From positions 5,246,284 through 5,310,283 of the forward strand of contig OX411552.1 of NCBI GenBank assembly GCA_948146395.1: a DNA stretch of 64,000 bases, written 5' to 3'. The number at the start of each line of letters is the position of its first letter. Position 1 is the first letter of the stretch. Source of the stretch: Fragum whitleyi. Taxonomy: Eukaryota; Mollusca; Bivalvia; Cardiida; Cardiidae. The translations under genes were made by a program, and so were the position numbers. The notes beneath the pieces were generated by a model. It was not told where the DNA came from and ran no database searches. It was given only the letters and a program-made list of their open reading frames with translations. This document shows, piece after piece, positions 1 through 11,900 of the stretch.

Positions 1-34
1 CATAAAAAGCAGGGATTAAACAGCGAAGGGTTAA
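1..34 (+). mobile_element. Right end of a TTAA-flanked MITE (family A), cut by the window edge
   Basis: The first 30 bases match the right end of two fuller copies at 19921-20135 and 48189-48411 (GGGATTAAACAG followed by AAGGG). They end at a TTAA at 31-34. The fuller copy is bracketed by TTAA on both sides with CCC/GGG outer bases, a layout typical of piggyBac-type non-autonomous elements. Confidence 0.6.
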
Positions 35-1278
35 AACCCTTGCGCTACCATTTGAGATAAAAATATTACAGGTATTTTCTTAATATGGAGTGCTATTATG
101 ATAATGGGCATGATTGCAATGTTTGATATACACTTAGGTCTGTCGCAATTAGAAGATATTGAATGAGTGGTCATTGAAAACCAAATTTATCAAATGAGTC
201 ATCTATCAACAGATAAAAACAAGGCTACATATTCAATGGGTTTAATTCACTCCCATGACATAGGTCATATTATAAAGCATACTAACACCGAACACAAGCA
301 CTTTGTCTCAGTTTCTGAAACAGTTTTCGCACAAAAAATCAATTAGGACGTTGACCTTTGACCTTCTCGACACCAAAATAGTAGGGAACCCCCTAAGGCA
401 ATGGGCAACAGTTGAATAGAGTTTCATGATTCCAGGTTCCTTTTTTCTTGAGTAAGTCTTGAAACAAAAAAGGTCTCTGGATGGACAGACGAATGGATGA
501 TGGTGAAACCAATACTACCCTCTACTTCATAGGTGGGGGTATCATTATAATAGAGTTACTACCCATGTTTTACGTTTTTCTACAACAATTAACATCAACG
601 AAATTAATGTGATGACAAAAAAAAATATATTTTGGTTAAAAAATACCTAAACTAAGACTGGAATGAAGGAAATATATGCCTGAGATAATTAATGCACTAA
701 TAAATCCTATGAGAAATAGATTAAGTCAACTATTTACAGTACACATAATTCTTCCTGAAATAACTTTACTTATGTGACCAATATTGATACATAAAATTAT
801 ACAAATATAGATACTTCTTGCATCAAAAGAAAAAATAAGAAAGGAAAAACAAAATAATTTCCTGGGACTGTTTAAAGTTCCTAATGAAACAACAATTTTG
901 ATCTAGAATGTGACCTTGTCCTTGACAGATGACTATGACACTGAAAGATAGGAGTCCAAAAGGGGTTCTTTAATGCATTGTGACTTAAATATTTTGCATT
1001 CACTTGAGGGTAATCAAGGACAATGGTGTAAATGAATATGAGCCATTGCATGAAAATTCTAATAATTTGAGCCTGTTTGTGACATTTCCAACAATTTCAC
1101 ATCTGCACATGGTACAAACATCAGGTAGAGTTGACAATGACACAATGCAATAATAATACAGTGGATATTGCTCGAGTGACCACAACTATTAAGCGACCAC
1201 CGTAAAAAGTCCCTTCACTGTAAGCAAAATCTCTGAAAAAGAGGACATTCTTAACGAAAAAATTTGTAATTTTTGAAT

Positions 1279-1347
1279 CTTATGATGTTTGAGCCCATTA
1301 GAATCGTCTTAATAAGAAGATTCTTATGGGTTCGAACATCATAGGAT
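1279..1347. repeat. Imperfect hairpin (family H)
   Basis: The arms around ATTAGAATCGTCTT and AAGAAGATTCTTATGGG fold onto each other, and the outer parts (TATGATGTTTGAGCCC / GGGTTCGAACATCATA) also pair. The same AATCGTC...GACGATTC core occurs at 19766, 23973 and 62767, so this is a dispersed fold-back family. Confidence 0.7.
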
Positions 1348-1876
1348 ACAGGACTACTTGACCCACAAGATATAAATGCTATCAAAGTGAACACCTACAT
1401 TTATCATGATATTTTGTATTAAGCGACTATTCCCATAAACAAGAGCTTTTTGGTGGTCCCTTAAGTGGTCGCCTAACACAAATTTTACTGTATATGCTGA
1501 CTACATGACCTTATCTATCTATAAAGCGCATAGTGAAGATTATGGCCAGTATATGCAGCCACACAGACCGGCCAAAGTTTCCATATGTGCTCCATCAATA
1601 AATGATTTCTTCATTCATCTTTAAGCAGTTTACCAGAAATTTTGTTGCATTTTACTGTATTGTGTAATTGTGTATTGGGTTCGCAATATTTGTTCAATAC
1701 TTGCAGGTCAAATTCCTAAAATTGTCATGCACATACTCATATCAAGGGCACTACAGTGCAAAGCCTGTAAATGCATATAAATATATATGCATTTAAATAA
1801 TATAGGGCTGATCCCTCAATATGTCATCAATCTTTATGATATAAGGGCATAAAACAAGATAACTATGCATTACCCT

Positions 1877-2122
1877 ATTTGAGCCTGAGTGTGGGATTTC
1901 CAACAATTTTAAATTTGCACAAAGAAAAGGCTCTGATTAGCCTGTACATTTGCACAGTCTGACCAGAGTTATCACTATGTGCTTAGTAGATAGACAGGGT
2001 CTCAAAGTATCTATAGACAATAAGGTAACCTTATATATACAGTTTTTGGATGTATGGGCCTCTCAATATTTATACATCACTAACAATTCAAATTGTTGGA
2101 AATGTCATACACAGGCTCATTT
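1877..2122. mobile_element. Inverted-repeat MITE (family B, GAGCCTG ends)
   Basis: The left end reads TTTGAGCCTGAGTGTGGGAT and the right end is its reverse complement with a few changes, both continuing with CCAACAATTT inward. Length is about 246 bp. A second copy lies at 12954-13199 and a partial one at about 1062-1170. It has no coding capacity. The direct repeat next to it is too short to assign a superfamily. Confidence 0.7.
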
Positions 2123-2660
2123 AATAACTTTTTTAAAGTGGGCCAGATGGTTCTATAATGCCCATATGGATTTCATAAACCCATACAACATCACATCAAT
2201 AACATTGGCAGATGGCCACTACGGGAAGCTTTATACTAAATATCTTCTACTTATGCATTAGACTTGATTCAGAGAACATTATTATTGAAACAGTTCTATC
2301 ATTTTTATGTTAAATTTGGCTTATCCCTTTAAAACCTTTCAATTACAACAGATTTACATCAAACGAGCAGAACAAGCAATGTAAAATAATAAACTCTTCT
2401 GGTAAAAAAAGTACAGTTACGTGGTTTAGACTTAAATTAGACTGCAGATGAGCTGACCTTAGTCTATACCTCCTGTCAAATAAGGTACTTTCCAGGCTCA
2501 GACTGACAAAGCTTCTAAATTAAGTTTAAACATAATGTATCTATACTATGGCACAATAGGTCATAAAGAAATTTAGCCATATTCTTACATAGCCATTTAG
2601 ATTTCTCATTTTGATTTAAATAAAGAAAGATTTAAAAAAAAACAATCTTAAAACAAAATA

Positions 2661-2666
2661 TTTAAT
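2661..2666 (-). promoter_or_regulatory. RNASET2: Possible polyadenylation signal (ATTAAA) of RNase T2
   Basis: On the minus strand ATTAAA lies about 75 nt after the RNase T2 stop codon. No canonical AATAAA was seen on the minus strand between 2500 and 2740, so this common variant is the best candidate. Confidence 0.4.
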
Positions 2667-2740
2667 GTCAAAACTTTGACATAATTATATCAGTAAACAA
2701 AACAATTAGAATTCTCAATTACTAATAGCTAGTTTGCTTC

Positions 2741-2986
2741 TCAGAAGTGTTGAATTGGTGGGTAGTTAAAACTGTAGTGGGTGGGGCAGTCTGAATGCGG
2801 CTCATAAACATGTTGACTCGCGCGATATTTCAGGGGACCGGTTGTATCACTGGACACTTCCTGAATCCTGGCTTGACTTGAACTTCTGCGTAGGCTGCCG
2901 GATTTTGAGTAGCATGAGATGGGTTTAAACTGTTTATCGAGACAGATGTCTATCTGATCAATTAGGTGATATCCGGTTCCATTCGA
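2741..2986 (-). CDS. RNASET2: RNase T2 exon 9 (C-terminus, stop)
   Basis: Acceptor CTTATATTTCAG precedes the exon at 2987. It encodes residues 192-272, beginning SNGTG. The segment IDQIDICLDKQ matches the conserved penultimate strand and Cys of the family. The open frame runs on upstream to 3067, but that part is intron: the preceding exon ends in phase 0 exactly at this acceptor. After the conserved core comes an Arg/Ser-rich tail ending HF-stop. Confidence 0.93.
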   Translation of the reverse strand, partial: SNGTGYHLIDQIDICLDKQFKPISCYSKSGSLRRSSSQARIQEVSSDTTGPLKYRASQHVYEPHSDCPTHYSFNYPPIQHF

Positions 2987-5900
2987 CTGAAATATAAGCA
3001 AGACTTTAAATGACTTGTTTAATAAGGGTGAACAAATTTCAAGTAAAGTTTCATTGATATTGGCCAAGTGGTTTAGGAGGAGATGTCTAATCTCTTTTTG
3101 AAATATTCATTTTAAGAAGTTCCAAGTTGGTCACATATCTATTTTGGTAGGATGTAAAGTAAAGATCAGTCTGCACATTATGTGCAATCTGATCTTAATC
3201 CATACCAACTGATTTTCATTTTTGAAATGAGAAGAATAGAAAAATCATTTTTTTTTATCAAAACAAATTGTGAGAGAAGCCATTGCTTTGAGCACTTTTA
3301 TCTTACTGCAATATTGTTGAGATTTTATGAGAATGACAAAGGTAAATGAAATTTCCTTTTAGCATGACAGGTCAGATTATACTTACCAAATTAGTGTAGG
3401 CACACATGAGTACTAGTTCATACCCGATGGGGGTCTTAAGGTAATGGACTTGTAATAGTTTTGCACCATTTTTGAAACCTTGGTTCACACTATTAAAGTT
3501 TATTTCATCCAGAACATTGCAGAACTATTACGGGTTCAATACCTTAGTGAGTAAGGCATTTATGAAATCTGTAAACTGAAAATTAAATTACCAACAAAGT
3601 GTAGGCACACATGATTACTGGTTAACACCCAATTGCTGTCTTAATGGCATTTATGAAGTCTGTATACAGACAGGTTACTTACCAACTTAGTATAGGCACA
3701 CATGATTACTGGTTCATAACCAATGGAGTTGTTAATGGCATTTATGAAGTCTGTATACTGAAATTATAAATTTGAAATGTCAATGGACTCAGTCACTCAA
3801 CAATTGATGGGGAGATAGGTTTTTATTTTCCAAATCAGATAAGGTAAAGATAAAAATTTACTTTATCCTACTTTATTGGTCTTTGGTTCATTATAATTGT
3901 ATTGTAAAATCCAGTACATGTACCTACATCATTAAATTTCATTGATTACATGAATCTACTTATTGAATGCCACATATAACCTCTTTTTTGTCCACATCTT
4001 TTATATTTCTCTGTTACCAATAATGTAAAATGTAGAAAATACATTTTGAAGTAACTTTTTTCTTTAAATCAAATACTACTCATCTCTTATTGGCTAAACA
4101 GGCTTTCATCAGGAAGGCTTTTTTTAATTTACTGCAGAGGTGTAGAATTCCCATGCCCGACTTCTCTGACATGGGCTTTTCCAATTGCTGGCAAATACAT
4201 TTTTTGGGCCAATTAATAATTTTCTGTAGACAAGTAAATACCACAGAAAATCATGATACAGTACTTTAAAGATCTAGGAGAAAAGCCATCCTATTGTTTG
4301 TATCAAAGGGGAGAAAACATTGTCTTTTATGAAGAAATTGCTGGGTTACAGCATTTTTTTTCGTTAAAAACAATGTCTTACTCAATACTTATCAATTCAT
4401 TTTTTATGGGCAAGTTCATTTTGATCCTGGACAAGAAGGAATTCGACTATTTGTATGGACAAGTGGAGAAAAGTCATTTTTCCACACCCCTGTGTTGTAC
4501 ACAATGAAAATTGTAAATAGTCATTTTCTACACAAACTCTACACAGTTCATGACTTCATATTTCTCTTGTAAGCACTTGTGTGGCCCCTTATCAAACTGC
4601 TTAATAGGCTTTTATAAGATAATTTGTTTGTTTGTTTGTTTGTTTAAATGGGATTTTACGCCACTTTTAATTATCTTTCAGTTATATCATGGTGGCTGGA
4701 GCATCTAACAATGGATTTCTGGTATTTCTCACACCAGTACTACTATTACAACCTTTTCTGGCCTCCAGCTGCTATCCCACATAGGCATACAATTATTGTC
4801 ACCCGAGCTGTAGGCAAGGGTTGACATCAATTCTTACTGCCAGGAATAAATCATCACATGCCAAGGTAGGAAACGGTATTACAAATTGATTATACTTCAA
4901 AGTTTTAGACGTAATATCAGTCTTTTGCCTATTTAAGTCCTTGGTATAAACTGAATTCTTTCCAACCACCAATATCCCCTAATGCGCCCAAATGAAAAGT
5001 AAATATGCACAAAGTGATGTCACATTAAGTTGTGATGTCACACTACTACATTCCCTGATGTTTTGATATGAAAGAGGTTCTTGGCTGCCATCTTTTTTCA
5101 CACAGTAGCTTGATACAATACAGTAATCTACAACAATACTTCATTTAATGTGAAGTCAGGTTTTTTTTAGACAAACAGATAAACTAAGAAGGATTGATTG
5201 ATTGAATGGAGTTTAACGCCAATTCCAACATTTTTTTCAGTTATATTGCAGCGGCTGGAGCACCTAACATTAAACAATGGTTTCCTGGTATTTCTCTCAC
5301 CAGTACAACCACCACATCCTTTCCTAGCCTCCAGCTGCTATCTCACATAGGTCTACAATTACAAACTAAGGGGGAAAAAACAATATCAACTGGATCAACC
5401 AATAAGGGGGCATAAAAATTTGGATATCTTGGATTAAGTATTTTGAAAGTTCCATTTTAATGGTAGGGTTCGACACTAAGAGAAGGTTGGAAATGCCAGA
5501 CTTCTTATTTACTTTGTTGGACTGCTTTATTTTGAAAGTAAGGAAGCCCATTGGCTCCCTTGATTATATGCGACTATTGATTTTCAACAAATAAATTCAC
5601 AATAAGTTCATTTTCAACCCTTGTTAAAACTATAGATCTTTTCACCACAAAAGTTGTTGAAGATAACAAATGCTTTCTTCTAAAGGTTTACCTTCTTTAG
5701 GGCGAGAAACTTGTGGAAAAGAAGAAATTGCTTGTAACAAGCAATTTATTCTTTTATACATTGTATACCTTGTTTTATTTGACCTCTGTGGAAAATTAAG
5801 CTTAAAATAACAATGAATGACATATTATATCAATTAGCAAAATATTTATTACATTCAATACCTTTTGTTTTTCATTCCTATGAAAGCCCATGCAAAACCG

Positions 5901-8900
5901 AATAGGAACAATCTGATTTTATTCATCTAATTAGCAGGGGTCAGATTCCGATCATTAAAACTGCACTTTACTCCCTATAATGAAAATTGTAACTCCATAC
6001 TTTAACCAACGACTCCTTGATTTTATAAGTTGAAATACCAATGGAATAATTACTCCCTAGTGTCAATACCTACATGATTGGTTTTTAAGCTTACCTTATA
6101 CTGTGTTGATACACTTGGAATTATACCTCCTTTTCTTAACATTCTGAAGAAAAGAAAAATATATTTTGATTTAATTTGAATTGGGGTTTTACGTCGCTTT
6201 CAACAATCTCTCAGTTATCGCGATGACTGGAGCACCTAACGATGGATTCCTGGTATTTCTCACACCAGTACTACCACCACATCGGCCTTTCCTAGCCTCC
6301 AGTTGCTATTCCACATAGGTTAACGATTATCTACCCATTGGTGGAAGACAAATGTCGGAAAGGATAAGTGCCGCGGCCGGGGATCAAACCCGTGTGAATA
6401 TAGACTCCTGGATTAGAAGTTCGGTGCGCTACCAACTGCGCTATTGCCGCGGCAAGAAAAATATATACATAGGAGTATGGCCTGATGTAAAACAGCTTGA
6501 ATCATTGAATTTTCTACGGTAGATTATTGTTGTGAATGATTTCAACCTGTTGACCCTTTAATTCAGCATCCTGCAGTTATCCAATTGAAAACAGGCTCTT
6601 CAAATTTATATGTTGAAAATAAATGCAAGAAGATTTTAAACAGAACTTATCAAAACTAAATCCCATTCAAAAACCATAAGTTCAGGCCACGAGAAGTCTT
6701 CCAAAAATTCCATTCTTAACCATGTAGAAAAGTATCAGATGTAATGATCAGATGTATGATGTATTTACCTACAATCAGACATAGACTGAACCAATTTCTT
6801 CAGTGTCCTATTATTTTTCCTCAAAGAAAAAGATTTTTTTAACTATCATTGCCTAAAAATTACTAGCTACAACTTCTTAAGCCACCTGGTTATGGTTTTA
6901 AGGAAACCTTCTTATTGAATACTTACTCAGAGATATTATACATTTGGTTTAATTCTAACCCTTTTTGGAAGTAACTCTCCTCTGAAGAAGTTGCAGGTAA
7001 ATCTAGACAGCAAGTCCCATGTTTTGACCATTCATGTTCCCTGTGATGAAAAAAAAAAATATATATATATATAAACTGAAATTTTGAGCCTATGACAGCT
7101 AAATACTTTAGCTTTACTTTGCCAAAATGTGTCACAATCAGTATAGGCTATGATCAGTTAGCACTGATGCACAGCATGATCTCCATACACACTACATCTA
7201 CTTACCTAGGATTGAAAAATTTCTAACCAGTATTTTTTAAATCTCCAAAGAGTTTGTAATTTGTTGCTTACAACATTTTAATTCAGCCGAATGAGGATTA
7301 AACCATTCAAAACATTTTACATCAAGAAGACTAGAGTAAGGGGTGTCCTCTAGTACCCATGAACAAACCTCATTCTCATTGCATGAATTCCAGATCAGTT
7401 TTGTATGTTTGCATGGGTTTTAACATTATCACAGTTATATTTCAGTGGTTGGTCTACCTACTCATGGTTTTCTATTGTTTCTCATGCCAGTACCGCAACA
7501 TCATTTCATCCTAGTCACATGATGCTCATCACATTTAGACATACTGCTTATCATAAACCCATTGGAGGGAAACAAATTACAGAATGACTAAAATGAAGTG
7601 ATGGGCTGATTAATAGACATAATCCTTAATCAGTTGGTTTGTGCTTCCAATGCAAATAATCTATTAAGAAATCTCATTATTGATTAATTGATTATTAATG
7701 TGGAAATTGCAGCCATTTAATGATTTGAGAGATTAATGTTACTTATTTATTAGGGGTTACTTCTTATGGTCTGGTTACATTCTTTTTCTTCAGAAAAAAA
7801 AATATTATTAAATTACCCTGAGAATGGACCTTCATTCAACCATTGATGGTCACTGATATTCAAGATATGCTAAAAGATACATCACATACCATTGTTTTTC
7901 ATTATCTATATCAAGAAACATCAAGAAACAAAGATAAAAAGATTAAAATATATCTTGTTATCCCATGGTGTACATTCATTGAGAGTTGTATTGATTTTGG
8001 AGACACCAATTGTACTTTTGATTATAACATCAATCCTAGATTAAATTCTTCAACACGGTGGAAAATCACAAAACTCAACAATTTCAGAAAGTCGTCATTA
8101 ACTCTCCAAGCAGAGAATGTGAAAATATGTCAGGAATTGGCTGAATGGGGCAGATCTTTTAGAAATCTGCTGATGAAAAGTTATTGACAAACAAGTAAAA
8201 TTTTACTTGGTCGTCAGTAACATTTTTATTAGCAAATTTTTGAAAGATCTAACACATCCATCCAGTAAATTTCTTGTGTTTTCCCGCCTTCTCTGTTTCA
8301 AAGCCTTTTTGAATCGGTAAAGAACTTACAGAATAATAGAAAATATCAAAAATTTGTATAACATGATTCCTTGCCATGTCCAAGTGTATGTAAGTCAGTG
8401 TCTGATCCAGGATTTGAACTAGAAAGCCATGAATGGCTTGAGTCGCTCCACAGGCTTGAAATTCTTGAAATAGCAAATCTAAGGTTTGACTAGATTTTAA
8501 GATATTTTGGGTTTTACTGATGTTGAAATGATTTTCAAATTTTCCACTTTATAACATAGAGAGAAATGACCTTTGCCCATTAAATACATATTTTTCATCA
8601 GATCACAATAATTCTTGGTAGACTGATAAAGGTTCACTCAATGATCATTCCAGTGAAATTTGGCTGATATCCATCTTTTACATTCTGAGAAAATGATTTT
8701 TAAAGTTTCCACTATATAACATATAGAGAAATGACCTCCGCCCATAAAATCCATATTTATCATCCGATCACAATAATTTTTGGTAGACTGATAAAGGTTC
8801 ACTCAAGGATCATTTAAGTGAAATTTGGTTGATATCCACCGATTACATTCTGAGAAAATGATTTTCAAATTTTCCACTTTATAACATAGAGAGAAATGAC

Positions 8901-11900
8901 CTCCGCCCATAAAATACATATTTTTCATCCAATCACAATAATTTTTGATAGACTGATAAAAGTTCACTCAAGGATCATTTAAGTGAAATTTGGTTGATAT
9001 CCATCAATAACATTCTGAGAAAATGATTTTCAAATTTTCCACTATATAACATATAGAGAAATGACCTCCGCCCATAAAATCCATATTCATCATCCGATCA
9101 CAATAATTTTTGGTAGACTGATGAAGGGTCATCCAAGGATTATCCATGTAAAATATAATTAGAATCTGAGAAAACTGACTTTTTACCATATTTGGAAATT
9201 AGCCACGCCCATTAAATCCATGTTTTTCATTGGATCAAAATTTTTGAACAACTTTGAAAGAGGGTCATCCAAGGATCATTCCTGTGAAGTTTGGCTGAAA
9301 TTCATCCAGTAGTTTCTGAGGAGAAGATTCTTAAAGAAAAAGTATGACCGGACGCACGCATGGACAGACGGACGGACGCACGACAGACACAACGCCATGA
9401 CAATAGCCCCAGTGGCTTTCAGCCAGTGGAGCTAAAAACACCAGAGAAATTGTAAACAATGAGGGAAGTCACTCTTATGATACCACTTGAAGAAAATGGT
9501 TAACAGTTCATCGTGACTTGCAATCGAAGGCTTGATTCATTGATATTCCTTTTTTATTTTTTTGCGTGACCATCCTGCGCTTGTAAAAAAAACATGCATG
9601 ATCTTTAAGAAATGCCAGGGATTCCCGCAACTGCGCGTCCTAGATCAGACACTGTGCAAGTAAAGTCTTACCAGAAGCTGTCATGACCAGTGTCATTGTA
9701 CAGGTTTGGCCAAAATGCTTCCATCTGGCTTCTCAGTTTCTATAAATAAAACAAGAATAGAGGATATTAAATGAGCGGTCATTGAATAACGAATTTATTA
9801 AAGAATGCCATCTATAAACAGATAAAAACGAGGCTGCGCCATGTTTTTATCTGTTTTAGATGATAAGTTTAATCAATTGGGAATTAAATGAGCCAAAATT
9901 TGATATTCTATTAATAATACAACCCAATTTTTTGTGATAAAACAAGGAAATTATGATATTTAATGATTTAACACTGTTGCAAAATGATGTCAGCAAATCC
10001 ATTATGTCATTTCCCAAATAAAACATTGCGTTCCTCTCGTTTAGCTCATTTGCAAAGTTGTTCCACTAGCACAATAAAATCTGTGTAATATCAAAAATGT
10101 TCTACAGGATTACCTCCCTCCTGTGACGTAGGTCATTTTATCATTTAAATTATTGTACAGTAAAATGTTTATTAAGTAACCACTAATTGGACCACATTAA
10201 ACACTGTTGTTAAAGAAAATGGTCACTTAGTACATGTTTTGCTTAAAATAAAGAAACATTATTTTGATTGAATATGTATGATATTTGGAATTTCTCAATA
10301 ATCCTATGTTGTTAAACTTAAAAGAATTGTCTCATTTAGATATTTCTAATCTGTTTTATCAACTTAGGGATATTTGACAATATTTTTTTTAAAACCAGAT
10401 TTTATAGACTCTTAAGAAATTTTGACTTAAATATAGATTTAGAAAATAGTCCTTTAATTAAAATCGTCACTCAATAGGTGTTATTGCCTGAGCAAAAATG
10501 CCTGCATATTGATGGCTCAGTGCAAAACAGTTGTAACTGCCTATAAACATATTTGCATTTACAAGTGATTCACGCTTGGCCATTGAATTTTGTTTTATTT
10601 AAGTTAAGAACATCTGTACTACCTTCGGGGAAACAAAGCACAAGCAAGCACACAATTATACCCTGCACTATCTATTGAAGGGTAAAGTTAAAAACACTGA
10701 GAAATTGATACGGTGAATAATTTTGGAATTACATTGAATGAGTGTGATTAGTTTTGATTGAAATTAAAGGGAGGTCATCCAATATTGCTAATTTTGTTCA
10801 GGCTGAACAAATTTGTGATATTAATTGCCCCCCTTTGATAAAATATGCATTTAAGTTCTATAATAAGCTTCCTATTATTCAAGAACCTATCAGACTCCTA
10901 CAATGTCATAAATGTCATTGAAATCATGATTTTTTTCTTGCTTTATTTATTTTGAATGACGTTGTTGATTCTATCTTTTTCAGTGAGTTTGGAGACTATT
11001 TGAATGGTTTGAGTGCTTGGAATAAATGAATGAATGAATGAATGAATGAATGAATGAATGAATGAATGAATGAATGAATGAATGAATGAATGAATGAATG
11101 AATGAATGAATGAATGAATTAGTGAATGGAGTGCTGAGCGAGTGATTTGAAATGGTTTTGATCAAGACAATTGCCAATTCCACAATGCTGTTAACTGTGT
11201 CATATATGCGTTTCAAACCTGAGACACTTGCAGGTGCTGTGCTATCCTCAAGGTAGGCTGTTTTGCAAACAATGAGTGAGCACATCAAAATGGTAGCCTA
11301 GTGATTTTTCTCTTTTGCCTTATATCCATTATTTCATTTTCTTTTTTAGCATGAGCTTTTACTTTTGGTTGTGTTCAAACAAACTGATGAGTATTATGAT
11401 TTCTGTAATACTTTCTGATAGACTATAAAGTAAATATAGGTAGATTATCACTCTGTCAATTTACCACTTAACCAGGGATATTACCAAAAGATTATACCCT
11501 TATATTCTTACTTTCATTTCATCCCTTTTGATATTATCTACGTTGGCGCCATTATACCAATTACACCTATTGTTTATTATCATAATATACAAGGACAGTA
11601 CTCACCGTTAATTTACCAATGTCAAATGGCATATCTCTGTCACAGTAGCTAGGTCCTTTACTACCAAAACTGGATGGCCTGAATAAAACATACAGTATCA
11701 GGGCTTGTGTTAGTAATTGATATTGGGGAGTCATTGACTCCTCACCTCAGAAATTCTGGGAGTCAAATCTGAATTTAAAGGGGTCAAAACGACAAAAAAG
11801 CAGATCATCAGTAGAATTTTGTATATTGAAGTGTCAATTTAACTGTTTCTTGTAATAGTATGAAACAAGTAATTAATCTTTAAACACTTTAGAAAGTAAT

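Larger units (their letters stand above)
35..2640. other. Downstream flank of RNase T2: repeats only, no gene seen
   Basis: No open frame here looks coding. The 104-codon plus-strand frame at 1950-2261 lies mostly inside an inverted-repeat element. Around 360-550 there is a repeat piece with a GGATGGACAGACG tract followed by GGTGGGGGTAT, related to pieces at 12.2-12.7, 21.3-21.7 and 32.6-32.7 kb. The rest is unassigned AT-rich sequence. Confidence 0.6.
3780..6090. other. RNase T2 intron 7: SINE copies and unassigned sequence
   Basis: Apart from the SINE copies listed separately, no exon or organised repeat was recognised. The 84-codon plus-strand frame at 4253-4507 shows no recognisable domain and lies inside the intron. 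A (GTTT)n tract at about 4628-4645 precedes the first SINE body. Confidence 0.6.

Noticed and set aside
1950..2261. 103-codon plus-strand frame
   Set aside because: Mostly inside a terminal-inverted-repeat MITE; no domain recognised.
2987..3067. N-terminal extension of the last RNase T2 exon as an independent gene start
   Set aside because: A good acceptor at 2987 in the right phase and the family alignment show this part is intron.
6372..6453. Functional tRNA gene
   Set aside because: Boxes A and B are present but the anticodon stem is poor and a SINE body shared with other copies follows.
10980..11288. 102-codon minus-strand frame with SFIH repeats
   Set aside because: Translation of a (TGAA)n microsatellite.
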